In this document: positions 1 through 6,483 of the stretch, piece by piece
How positions within the stretch are numbered: position 1 is the first letter of the stretch
Layout: the number at the start of each line of letters is the position of its first letter
From: an uncultured Plesiomonas sp.
Lineage (GTDB): Bacteria; Pseudomonadota; Gammaproteobacteria; Enterobacterales; CAMTGL01
Direction of reading: 5' to 3'
NCBI GenBank assembly: GCA_947071955.1
Contig: CAMTGL010000031.1
Span: 1-12,816 of the forward strand
DNA: 12,816 bases
Program-made: the position numbers and the translations under genes
The notes under the pieces: model-generated
What the model was told of the DNA's origin: nothing
What the model saw: the letters and a program-made list of their open reading frames with translations, nothing else
Database searches by the model: none

Positions 1-613
1 CAAAAATGGCAGCTAACCCCCGTAATGACATAATGACAGGGAAAGAGGTGAATACACCAAACTGTACAGGTAAGCCAGCCTGTGTGTTTTTGACCACCAA
101 TTTGACGCTATCTGCGGCAATCAGCAGTAAAAACAGACCAATACCTATTCCCGTGCCATGCGCAATACCGGTAGGTAAGTTACGTAAAATCCACTGACGG
201 ATACCGGTCACGCTGATCAGCGTAAACAGAATACCCATCCAGAAAATAGCGCCCAAGGCAACAGGAATGCTGATGTTCTGGCCCAATACTAAGCTAAATG
301 CGGTGAATGCAGTCAGTGAAATAGCACAGCCGATGGCCATAGGAAGACGGGCCCACAGCCCCATCAAAATAGAACCAAATGCAGCAACCAAACAGGTTGC
401 CATAAATACCGCACCCTGATTAAAACCAGCTGCACCCAGCATATTGGGTACAACAATGATGGAGTACACCATCGCAAGGAAGGTAGTCACACCAGCAATC
501 AGCTCTTGGCGGACTGAACTTCCACGTGCAGTAATCGAAAAATAGCGGTCAAAGCCAGACACAGGGGCGATATTCACAGAGTTTTTTCGCGGTGACGGAG
601 CGTTCGTCGACAT
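1..613 (-). CDS. ghxP: Guanine/hypoxanthine permease GhxP, NCS2 AzgA-like (N-terminal part)
   Basis: Inner-membrane proton symporter of the NCS2 family (AzgA-like branch) predicted to import guanine and hypoxanthine for salvage. About 204 N-terminal residues are visible of a family length near 450; the rest lies beyond the left edge. I translated the frame by hand. It starts MSTNAPSPRKN and carries hydrophobic segments near residues 33-52, 66-84, 115-135 and 145-170. The stretches AMVYSIIVVPNMLG, AIGCAISLTAFTAFSLVLGQ and HGTGIGIGLFLLLIAA are, from memory, nearly those of E. coli GhxP/GhxQ (YjcD/YgfQ) and less like the adenine permeases AdeP/AdeQ. The ATG at 613 is preceded by AAAGGAA at a normal distance. 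A PurR-type operator lies about 140 bases upstream, which fits a purine transporter. The family call is firm; the GhxP versus GhxQ choice and exact substrate are inferred from similarity. Confidence 0.9.
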   Translation of the reverse strand, partial: MSTNAPSPRKNSVNIAPVSGFDRYFSITARGSSVRQELIAGVTTFLAMVYSIIVVPNMLGAAGFNQGAVFMATCLVAAFGSILMGLWARLPMAIGCAISLTAFTAFSLVLGQNISIPVALGAIFWMGILFTLISVTGIRQWILRNLPTGIAHGTGIGIGLFLLLIAADSVKLVVKNTQAGLPVQFGVFTSFPVIMSLRGLAAIF

Positions 614-678
614 GAACCGATTCCTTTAAATAGACATTAGCAGGCAGATAAAAAAACAGATTTTCAATGTGAGGGATG

Positions 679-719
679 ATGCCGGTACAGGCTGCTTACT
701 CTCAGGCATTTACAGCAGC
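679..719 (-). other. Possible structured (pseudoknotted) 5' leader of ghxP
   Basis: Two complementary pairs interleave in the ghxP leader. Bases 714-719 pair with 691-696 (GCUGCU with AGCAGC in the minus-strand RNA), and 705-709 pair with 679-683 (AUGCC with GGCAU). In the RNA the order is stem1-5', stem2-5', stem1-3', stem2-3', the H-type pseudoknot arrangement; alternatively the two stems are mutually exclusive. A run of seven U follows 20 or so bases downstream, before the ribosome site. No known riboswitch class was recognised. Pairing this short can occur by chance. Confidence 0.25.
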
Positions 720-752
720 GCTAATAGTAAAGAGTCCTTGTTTAAAAGGCCA

Positions 753-768
753 CAGCAAACGGTTGCGA
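753..768 (-). promoter_or_regulatory. PurR operator upstream of ghxP
   Basis: On the minus strand this reads TCGCAACCGTTTGCTG, with the core GCAAcCG/TTTGC of the enterobacterial PurR consensus (ANGCAANCGNTTNCNT). The central CG lies at 760-761. It sits between the ubiX stop and the ghxP start, where purine (hypoxanthine/guanine)-dependent repression of the permease would be expected. The match is seen directly; PurR binding is inferred from the motif and the adjacent gene. I could not assign a convincing -35/-10 pair beside it. Confidence 0.78.
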
Positions 769-803
769 TCACATAATTGATTTCATATTCAGAGAATACT
801 TCA

Positions 804-1382
804 CTATTCCGGTGTATTCCAACGGGTAAACAGATCAGCCGGTAAACGGAGATCAAATTGGTCCAGCACGCGATTTACGGTCTGATCAACCAGATCTTGT
901 ATTGTTTGTGGCCGATGATAAAACGCGGGAACCGGCGGCATGATCACTGCACCCAGTTCAGCGGCTTGTGTCATCAAGCGTAAGTGCCCAAGATGAAGCG
1001 GTGTTTCTCTTACCGCCAGCAACAAGCGACGCCGCTCTTTTAGCACCACATCCGCCGCACGAACCAAGAGATCATCGGCATAACTGTGCACAATGCCGGA
1101 TAGCGTTTTGATGGAGCAAGGCAAGATCACCATGCCACAGGTACGAAATGACCCAGATGAAACTGATGCTGCAATGTTACGAACATCATGGTACACATCA
1201 GCCAGTTCGGTCACCTGACGCAAACTATAATCGGTTTCAAGATCAAGTGTTCTGCGAGCAGCTTGACTGATGATCAAATGGGTTTCGATTTCGGGTAACT
1301 GTTGCAGTACCTCGAGTAAACGAATGCCATAAATAGCACCGCTTGCTCCTGATATTCCGACAATTAAGCGTGTACGTTCCAT
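804..1382 (-). CDS. ubiX: Flavin prenyltransferase UbiX
   Basis: Makes prenylated FMN by joining dimethylallyl phosphate to FMN. The product is the cofactor of the UbiD decarboxylase, which acts in ubiquinone synthesis. The 192-residue length fits the family (E. coli about 189). Visible signatures are the N-terminal Rossmann-like FMN-binding turn GISGASGAIYG (residues 9-19), the central SSGSFRTCGMVILPCS block (75-90) with KTLSGI after it, the basic segment LKERRRLLLAVRETP (114-128), and AVIMPPVPAFY (145-155). The ATG at 1382 lies inside the end of the preceding YhbP-like gene, overlapping it by 19 bases, so the two are probably cotranscribed and may be translationally coupled. In E. coli ubiX directly follows purF; here one gene is interposed. 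The stop is TAG. I see no strong terminator after it. No ubiD is in this window. Confidence 0.95.
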   Translation of the reverse strand: MERTRLIVGISGASGAIYGIRLLEVLQQLPEIETHLIISQAARRTLDLETDYSLRQVTELADVYHDVRNIAASVSSGSFRTCGMVILPCSIKTLSGIVHSYADDLLVRAADVVLKERRRLLLAVRETPLHLGHLRLMTQAAELGAVIMPPVPAFYHRPQTIQDLVDQTVNRVLDQFDLRLPADLFTRWNTPE

Positions 1383-1924
1383 GCCTGTTGATACTCCGGT
1401 GAGTTGACATTAATGGCTATTCGCTGACCTAAACCAGCTTGATTATCCAGCCAAAAAAGCTGCTCAATATCCAACATAAACCAGCTCACTTTAGCCATAG
1501 ATTGCAACAGCTTTTCATCCTGCAAAATAAAGTTAAAACGCTTTAAATACTGCGCCTTAGCTAAATCAAGTTCAACTTGTTCAAGCAGCCGAACACTCCC
1601 GACACCTTGTAAACCTTGGATTTTATTCCACTGACAACTGTCGGTATAAATACTCAACGCCACATGCGGATTTTGTAATACTGCCTGTGCATGCCGGCTC
1701 TCTAAGCGCGAAAGAAAAATCAACCGAGATCCTGAACTGGCCGCATAATAAACCGGTGCACTCCAGAGCCCTTGCTGATCTTGTACTGATAAAGCCAATA
1801 CCTGATGTGTAGCAAGGTAGTTAGCCACTGCTAATTCAACCGCAGTATTATCTGCTGCACATTGAGTATCAAAGACAGTTTCGGGTGTCGGCAACGGCAT
1901 TGACGATAAGTGAGACGCGGGCAT
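1364..1924 (-). CDS. YhbP/UPF0306-like FMN-binding split-barrel protein (pyridoxamine 5'-phosphate oxidase-related)
   Basis: A predicted soluble protein of up to 186 residues related to the pyridoxamine-phosphate-oxidase split-barrel fold. From memory it resembles E. coli YhbP (UPF0306). Shared features include VANYLATHQVLALSV (about 34-48) opening the barrel, LWSAPVYYA, the SRHAQAVLQNPHVALSIY block, KIQGLQGVGSVRLLE, and the tail WFMLDIEQLFWLDNQAGLGQRIAI. The specific function of the family is not established, so I give no enzyme name. Compared with YhbP the N-terminus is about 25 residues longer. There is no recognisable Shine-Dalgarno before the ATG at 1924 or before the in-frame ATG at codon 9, so the true start is uncertain. 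A promoter candidate lies at 2003-2032. The 3' end overlaps ubiX by 19 bases, suggesting a shared transcript and perhaps flavin-related work. Fold and family are fairly sure; the partnership with UbiX is an inference. Confidence 0.82.
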   Translation of the reverse strand: MPASHLSSMPLPTPETVFDTQCAADNTAVELAVANYLATHQVLALSVQDQQGLWSAPVYYAASSGSRLIFLSRLESRHAQAVLQNPHVALSIYTDSCQWNKIQGLQGVGSVRLLEQVELDLAKAQYLKRFNFILQDEKLLQSMAKVSWFMLDIEQLFWLDNQAGLGQRIAINVNSPEYQQAWNVHA

Positions 1925-2002
1925 ACAAAAATACTTTTTTAAGGAAAGAATCTGTTTATACCACAGCCGATTCGATGACTTCTAGCACATGAGAATGTCT
2001 AA

Positions 2003-2032
2003 TCTATAGCAGTAATCACCAAAACGAATCAA
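2003..2032 (-). promoter_or_regulatory. Candidate sigma70 promoter for the yhbP-like–ubiX unit
   Basis: On the minus strand TTGATT (2027-2032) is followed after 18 bases by TATAGA (2003-2008), with a TG one base before the -10 hexamer (extended -10 form, TGCTATAGA). It lies just beyond the purF terminator and about 80 bases before the yhbP-like start, where a new transcription unit would need a promoter. Similarity only. Confidence 0.45.
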
Positions 2033-2042
2033 TAACGGCGAT

Positions 2043-2100
2043 AAAAAAACCTGCCATGGCTGCCACACAGCATTACTGCGGTGGCACTCAATGACAGGTT
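2043..2100 (-). terminator. Rho-independent terminator after purF
   Basis: In the minus-strand RNA, AACCUG (2095-2100) pairs with CAGGUU (2048-2053) around a long inner hairpin with a UGCCAC / GUGGCA-type stem (one bulge), and the 3' arm runs straight into seven U (2043-2049). It stands about 75 bases after the purF stop. It closes the cvpA-purF unit and separates it from the yhbP-like gene. Confidence 0.85.
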
Positions 2101-2113
2101 TACCCTCAGGTCA

Positions 2114-2147
2114 GCTTTAAAGTCTTTCTTAACATCCTCTTTAAAGC
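2114..2147. repeat. 9-bp inverted repeat between purF stop and its terminator
   Basis: GCTTTAAAG (2114-2122) and its exact reverse complement CTTTAAAGC (2139-2147) are separated by 16 bases. Because the core CTTTAAAG is itself palindromic, the two cores also form a direct repeat spaced 24 bases apart. It could be an mRNA 3' hairpin, a pair of protein-binding sites, or chance in AT-rich DNA; no T-run follows, so it is not a terminator by itself. Confidence 0.5.
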
Positions 2148-2175
2148 ATTTTAAACCATTAACGGCACACTAATA

Positions 2176-3690
2176 TCAGCGTTCGTTGTGCAGATCTAAA
2201 CTTGAAGTATTCATTTGTAATTGTGCTTTTGCATCATCATTACGCAAAGAGTCAAGGTACTCTAAATAGCCCTGATTAACATCTTGGGTGATATAAACCC
2301 CGTTAAACACCGAAGTTTCAAACTCTTTGATCTCAGGGTTCTCTTCTTGTACCGCAGCAACAAGATCAGTTAAATCCTGAAAAATCAGAGCATCAGCACC
2401 AATCATACGAGCAATTTCAGGCACTTCACGCCCGTACGCTATCAGCTCGTGTGGGCTTGGCATATCAATACCATACACGTTAGGGAAGCGAATTTCAGGG
2501 GCGGCAGAGGCAAAGTAGACCTTTTTCGCACCAGCTTCACGGGCCATTTCCACAATCTGCTCAGAGGTTGTGCCGCGAACAATCGAGTCATCCACCAACA
2601 GCACATTTTTACCGCGAAACTCAGATTTAATCGCATTGAGTTTACGGCGTACCGACTGACGGCGCAGTTGCTGCTCAGGCATGATAAAGGTTCGGCCAAC
2701 GTAGCGGTTTTTTACATAACCTTGACGATATGGTTTATCTAAAATACGTGCAATTTCAAGAGCGATATCGCAGGAGGTTTCAGGGATTGGAATCACCACA
2801 TCGATATCCAAATCCTGCCACTCACGTGCAATTTTCTCACCCAAACGCTGCCCCATATGTACACGGGCGCTGTAAACCGAGACTTTATCAATGAATGAGT
2901 CTGGGCGGGCAAAATAGACGAACTCAAAAATACACGGGCAAGTGCGCGGATTTTCGGCACATTGCTGGGTGTAAAGCTCACCATCAAAGGTGATGTAAAT
3001 CGCCTCACCCGGTGCAACATCACGCACAAATTCAAAACCGACCGCATCAAGTGCCACGGTTTCTGATGCAACCATGTACTCAAGACGCCCGTCATCAAGC
3101 AACCGTTTGCCAAGCACGAGAGGCCGAATGCCGTTAGGATCACGAAACGCCAGCATCCCATTACCGATAATCATGGCTACACAAGCATACGCACCACGAA
3201 CCAGTTTATGCAGCGCGCTTACCGCGGCAAACACATTATCTTGGGTCAGTGGATAATGATCAAAACGGTTAAGTTCATTGGCCAGAATATTAAGCAACAC
3301 TTCAGAATCAGAGGTGGTGTTAACGTGGCGGCGGGCAACTTGGAAGAGTTTACTTTTTAGCTCAATGGCATTGGTCAGATTACCGTTATGTGCCAAAGAT
3401 ATACCAAAAGGAGAGTTAACATAGAAAGGTTGCGCTTCAGAAGCACTGGAGCTGCCGGCGGTAGGATAGCGCACATGCCCTATCCCTACATTGCCCTGCA
3501 GCCGCAGCATATGCCGCGCCTCGAATACATCCTTGACCAATCCATTCGCTTTTCGCAACCGAAACGCATTTTGGCTATCAATGGTGACGATGCCTGCGGC
3601 ATCTTGACCACGATGCTGCAACAACGTTAGCGCATCATAGATGGATTGATTGACCGGGGTGAAACCGACCATACCGACAATACCACACAT
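2176..3690 (-). CDS. purF: Amidophosphoribosyltransferase PurF
   Basis: Catalyses the committed step of de novo purine synthesis: PRPP plus glutamine gives phosphoribosylamine. The 504-residue length is that of the E. coli enzyme. It opens MCGIVGMVG, so the nucleophilic Cys2 of the N-terminal glutaminase (Ntn hydrolase) domain is present with no propeptide. LLQHRGQDAAGIV, GIGHVRYPTAG and SLAHNGNLTNA follow. The second half is the type-I phosphoribosyltransferase domain, with VIPIPETS and the PRPP loop VLLVDDSIVRGTT at about residue 363-375. The ATG at 3690 is preceded by a purine-rich AGAGGAAAC. It lies 36 bases after cvpA, the usual cvpA-purF operon, under the PurR operator upstream of cvpA. 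Several antisense and out-of-frame readings inside it are shadows. Nothing is truncated or unusual in the coding sequence. Confidence 0.98.
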   Translation of the reverse strand: MCGIVGMVGFTPVNQSIYDALTLLQHRGQDAAGIVTIDSQNAFRLRKANGLVKDVFEARHMLRLQGNVGIGHVRYPTAGSSSASEAQPFYVNSPFGISLAHNGNLTNAIELKSKLFQVARRHVNTTSDSEVLLNILANELNRFDHYPLTQDNVFAAVSALHKLVRGAYACVAMIIGNGMLAFRDPNGIRPLVLGKRLLDDGRLEYMVASETVALDAVGFEFVRDVAPGEAIYITFDGELYTQQCAENPRTCPCIFEFVYFARPDSFIDKVSVYSARVHMGQRLGEKIAREWQDLDIDVVIPIPETSCDIALEIARILDKPYRQGYVKNRYVGRTFIMPEQQLRRQSVRRKLNAIKSEFRGKNVLLVDDSIVRGTTSEQIVEMAREAGAKKVYFASAAPEIRFPNVYGIDMPSPHELIAYGREVPEIARMIGADALIFQDLTDLVAAVQEENPEIKEFETSVFNGVYITQDVNQGYLEYLDSLRNDDAKAQLQMNTSSLDLHNER

Positions 3691-3726
3691 GTTTCCTCTA
3701 TTTCCTCTACAAGTGCCCGCATAGCG

Positions 3727-4221
3727 CTACATCGGCAATTTGGGCAGGAAGCTGGACGAACCTTTCAGGTATTCAAAAAACCATTGGATGACGGTACCAA
3801 ACTGCGGGATCAGAACCGATTGTTGCCACCACTCAGTTTTAGAGAAGCCAGTAAAAGAGTCGAGGAAGAACAAGATGGCTGCAATAATTAACACGCCTCG
3901 CAACGCACCAAAGCAGATCCCCAACACCCGATCGGTACCCGACAGGCCGGTTTTCTCAACTAACTGACCGATCACATAATTGATTACTGATCCGGCAATA
4001 AGTGTAGCGACGAACAGCGCGGCAATAGCGGTTCCATTGCGCAACATGGGGTCTTGAAATTGTGTAAAGTACTGCGCTAATTCAGGGTAAAAATGACTCG
4101 CCACAAAAAAAGCCACTACCCATGTCACTAACGAGAGTGCTTCACGGACAAAACCGCGTACCAAACTCACCAGTGACGAGAAACCAATAACACCCAAAAT
4201 TGCGTAATCTACCCAGACCAT
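3727..4221 (-). CDS. cvpA: CvpA family inner-membrane protein
   Basis: A 164-residue membrane protein, close to the E. coli length (162), first known for its role in colicin V production; its biochemical activity is unknown. Four hydrophobic segments can be seen, roughly residues 2-22 (VWVDYAILGVIGFSSLVSLV), 29-45, 63-86 and 104-121. The conserved opening WVDYAILGVIGFSSLVSLVR and the motif DRVLGICFGALRGVLI are typical of the family. The ATG at 4221 has CAGGA seven bases upstream. It is the first gene of the cvpA-purF operon, with the promoter and PurR operator immediately before it, and its TAG stop is 36 bases from purF. The conserved cotranscription with purF is known across gammaproteobacteria; why it exists is not clear. 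Confidence 0.95.
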   Translation of the reverse strand: MVWVDYAILGVIGFSSLVSLVRGFVREALSLVTWVVAFFVASHFYPELAQYFTQFQDPMLRNGTAIAALFVATLIAGSVINYVIGQLVEKTGLSGTDRVLGICFGALRGVLIIAAILFFLDSFTGFSKTEWWQQSVLIPQFGTVIQWFFEYLKGSSSFLPKLPM

Positions 4222-4249
4222 ATTTTATCCTGACGCGTCTGTTGCGCGC

Positions 4250-4278
4250 ATTCTAACAAAAAAAGAAAACGTTTGCGT
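4250..4278 (-). promoter_or_regulatory. Extended -10 promoter of cvpA-purF
   Basis: The minus strand carries TGTTAGAAT, an extended -10 (TAGAAT at 4250-4255 with the upstream TG). At 17 bases the -35 position (4273-4278, ACGCAA) has little likeness to TTGACA and is occupied by the PurR box. As I recall, the E. coli purF control region has nearly the same arrangement. Transcription would begin about 22 bases before the cvpA ATG. Confidence 0.7.
4263..4278 (-). promoter_or_regulatory. PurR operator of cvpA-purF
   Basis: The minus strand reads ACGCAAACGTTTTCTT, a full match to the PurR consensus ANGCAANCGNTTNCNT and, from memory, the same box as E. coli purF. The central CG is at 4270-4271. It overlaps the -35 position, so purine-loaded PurR would block RNA polymerase binding. 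Confidence 0.92.
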
Positions 4279-4302
4279 ATATAAATTTCACGCCAAAAAT
4301 AA

Positions 4303-4992
4303 CTAGTGGCGTAACGGATCAAATCCCCGAACCTGCCCGCGCAGACCGGTCAACCGCTGCATGTCATCCAGTGCAAAAAGAAGTTTTTCTTTACTGGTAT
4401 CAGGCCCGACATAGATTCGGTTTAATTGGCCAGCAGCCGCTGGTGAAGGCTGACTGTACGCTTTATATCCGCCGGCACGAAGTTTACCGAGTAATTCATT
4501 GACCTTATCAGCATTTTTTAACGCCCCCAACTGAACCACGTAGGCTTTACCACTGGGCGCAGCCTCTGGTTTAGTTTTTTCCGGTTGTTTTGCTACTTCA
4601 GTCGGTGCAACTACCGGCGGTGTAACCGGTTTACTGACCACCGGCTTTGTTGGCACAGGCTTGTTCACTTCCGGCGTTTTTGCCGTGGTGGTTGGTGCCA
4701 GTGTTGGCGGTGCTACCGGCGTTGGTACTGAGTTACTGTCTTGCGCTGACTGCATTGGATCAACGGTTTCCGGTAAATCAGGCTCCCCCGACGGTAACGG
4801 TTGTAATGGCTGTGAAATTGCCGGAGGCAGATCAGGCCGGTTACCGGTCTCTTGTACTGTTGGTTTCAGAGGGATAGCCGCAAAATCCTCTTGGTGCTTT
4901 TTCTGGCTGTCTAAAACATCGGGCAGAATAATCACACCCAGTGCCACTAATACCACGGCACCGACTAAACGATTTTGAAATTGACTTGCCAC
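4303..4992 (-). CDS. dedD: DedD, SPOR-domain cell-division protein
   Basis: A bitopic inner-membrane protein whose periplasmic SPOR domain binds denuded glycan strands of septal peptidoglycan and helps cell constriction. Of 229 residues, 9-23 form one membrane segment after a short cytoplasmic tail. Residues about 40-147 are a Pro/Thr/Val/Lys-rich linker with repeated KPV-type units, and 148-224 are the SPOR domain (GKAYVVQLGALKNADKVNEL ... RIYVGPDTSKEKL). The start is GTG at 4992, one base after the folC stop. A near-perfect AAGGAGGG lies seven bases before it, inside the end of folC, which decides this start and suggests coupled expression. E. coli has the same folC-dedD order and a similar length (220). 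It ends with TAG, followed by the cvpA promoter region. Confidence 0.94.
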   Translation of the reverse strand: MASQFQNRLVGAVVLVALGVIILPDVLDSQKKHQEDFAAIPLKPTVQETGNRPDLPPAISQPLQPLPSGEPDLPETVDPMQSAQDSNSVPTPVAPPTLAPTTTAKTPEVNKPVPTKPVVSKPVTPPVVAPTEVAKQPEKTKPEAAPSGKAYVVQLGALKNADKVNELLGKLRAGGYKAYSQPSPAAAGQLNRIYVGPDTSKEKLLFALDDMQRLTGLRGQVRGFDPLRH

Positions 4993-4993
4993 T

Positions 4994-6385
4994 TTAGCCC
5001 TCCTTGTTTGCTAGCTGATGTGCTGGCTTGGCGCTGATTACTTCCATTACATCAGCCACAGTGTAAAACGAGCCGAAGACAATCACCAAATCTTGTGGCT
5101 GTGCACAGGTTAATACCGCACTCCATGCGTGAGTCACCGAATCAAATGCCTGTATATCCGTATCTACAGCTAGATTTTGACTCTCGTCAGTAACCTGCAC
5201 CCTATTTTGGCCTGCAGCATCGGCATGATGAACAGCAATCTGCGATAAAATAGCGGCTAAATCACGCCCCAGCTGACCACGCGGCCCTGCCAACGTAGCA
5301 CAAAACCAATGATCAATATGAGGATACAGAACCTGTAAGGCACCTGCCGCATCTTTATCTGCCAGCATCCCCACTACCGCATACACTTGCCCCAGTGCCG
5401 GATTGGTACGACGCTCTTGCAGACGAGTCGCCAAATAGCGTGCCGCATGCGGATTATGAGCCACATCTAAAATAACGGTTGGGTTTTGCATCACCTGCTG
5501 AAAACGCCCCGGTAATGCAGCCTGTAGCAGCCCTTGGTAAATAGCATCGTCACTGACTTGCAGCCCACTAAGGTGTAATGCGGTCAATGCACTAGCGGCA
5601 TTCGGCAGCGGGATCTGAGGCAACGGCAGATTATCACGCTGCATGTCACCACACTGCCAGCACCATGTTGATGGATTTTCGGCATCTGACAGGTGATATG
5701 CCCACTCAGCGCCGACACGGTACAGTGTTGTGCCAAGGTTATTTGCCGTCTGTGCGATAGATTGAGGCATATCCGGCTCACCCACCACCGCCGGACAATG
5801 TGCTCGGAAAATACCGGCTTTTTCACGGCCAATACTTTCACGAGAGTTGCCTAGCCAGTCGGTATGATCAAGGTCGATACTGGTAATAACTGCCACATCA
5901 CTGTCAACAATGTTGGTCGCATCCAAGCGCCCGCCCAATCCGACTTCCAGAATGACGACATCCAGTACCGCATCGGTAAACAGTTTTAATGCCGACAGGG
6001 TGCTGAACTCAAAATAGGTCAGTGATGTTGTTCCACGCCCCGATTCAATAGCGCTAAAAGCGGCACTGTGCAGTGGCTCACTCAGCTCATCGCCCTGTAT
6101 GCGAACCCGCTCGGTATAACGCAGCAGATGCGGGGAGGAGTACACACCCACACGGTATCCGGCCTGCATTAAGATCACTTCCAGCATCCGGCAAGTTGTA
6201 CCCTTGCCATTTGTACCGGCAACCGTGATCACTGTCGGAGCGGGTTTAGTAATACCCAGCGCAGTGGCAACCTGCTGAATGCGTGCCAGCCCCAGATCAA
6301 TGGTCGTATTGTGGAGGTTTTCAAGATAAGAAAGCCACGTAGCGAGAGGCGACGTGGCTTGGGGAGGAGTCAGAGTCTTCATCAT
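4994..6385 (-). CDS. folC: Bifunctional dihydrofolate synthase / folylpolyglutamate synthase
   Basis: Adds glutamate to dihydropteroate and then to tetrahydrofolates, giving retained folylpolyglutamates. Mur-ligase fold: ATP P-loop GTNGKGT (57-63), LDVVILEVGLGGRLDATN (141-158), SIDLDHTDWLG (169-179), GREKAGIF (186-193), and in the C-terminal domain DVAHNPHAA. At 463 residues it is about 40 longer than E. coli FolC (422). Most of the excess is an insertion near the end, after LAAILSQ and before FDSVTHAW, with a short C-terminal tail. Three ATGs crowd the start; 6385 has TAGG seven bases before it, and 6382 is also possible. A small hairpin (6398-6416) sits just upstream. It is separated from accD by a terminator and followed within one base by dedD. 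Confidence 0.96.
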   Translation of the reverse strand: MMKTLTPPQATSPLATWLSYLENLHNTTIDLGLARIQQVATALGITKPAPTVITVAGTNGKGTTCRMLEVILMQAGYRVGVYSSPHLLRYTERVRIQGDELSEPLHSAAFSAIESGRGTTSLTYFEFSTLSALKLFTDAVLDVVILEVGLGGRLDATNIVDSDVAVITSIDLDHTDWLGNSRESIGREKAGIFRAHCPAVVGEPDMPQSIAQTANNLGTTLYRVGAEWAYHLSDAENPSTWCWQCGDMQRDNLPLPQIPLPNAASALTALHLSGLQVSDDAIYQGLLQAALPGRFQQVMQNPTVILDVAHNPHAARYLATRLQERRTNPALGQVYAVVGMLADKDAAGALQVLYPHIDHWFCATLAGPRGQLGRDLAAILSQIAVHHADAAGQNRVQVTDESQNLAVDTDIQAFDSVTHAWSAVLTCAQPQDLVIVFGSFYTVADVMEVISAKPAHQLANKEG

Positions 6386-6397
6386 ACATCTACCTAG

Positions 6398-6416
6398 CGC
6401 GCATTTTCCCTGCGCG
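6398..6416 (-). other. Small hairpin just upstream of folC
   Basis: CGCGCA and TGCGCG form a perfect 6-bp stem with a seven-base loop (GGGAAAA in the minus-strand RNA), ending about 12 bases before the folC ATG. No T-run follows, so it is not a terminator. It could influence translation initiation; this is only a structural observation. Confidence 0.45.
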
Positions 6417-6454
6417 GCTGTTATCGTGTAGTTATGTTCTTACGCGAGTTTTCA

Positions 6455-6483
6455 TATGTAATGACCAGTATCAATACAGTCAA
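6455..6483 (-). promoter_or_regulatory. Candidate folC promoter overlapping the accD terminator tail
   Basis: TTGACT (6478-6483) and a weak TACATA (6455-6460) are 17 bases apart on the minus strand. The -35 lies in the T-tract of the accD terminator. folC-dedD needs a promoter after that terminator, but the -10 match is poor. Confidence 0.33.

Noticed and set aside
6..197. Plus-strand open frame of 63 codons
   Set aside because: Lies antisense to the clearly conserved ghxP coding sequence; no ribosome site or recognisable protein.
690..720. TPP-riboswitch-like CTGAGA in the ghxP leader
   Set aside because: The other conserved TPP parts are missing and the gene is not thiamine-related.
754..776. 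CRP-like half-site TGTGA overlapping the ghxP PurR box
   Set aside because: The second half-site (TCACA at the right spacing) is absent.
2043..2100. Bidirectional reading of the purF terminator
   Set aside because: The plus strand has only a three-base T-run after the stem and no plus-strand gene leads into it.
2442..3891. Several open frames of 60-122 codons on both strands inside cvpA-purF
   Set aside because: Overlap PurF and CvpA, which are fully conserved in their own frame; the alternative translations look like frame shadows rich in Cys, Arg and Trp.
4647..4978. Plus-strand frames of 76 and 105 codons opposite dedD
   Set aside because: Arise from the Pro/Val/Thr-rich repetitive linker of DedD read on the other strand; no independent signals.
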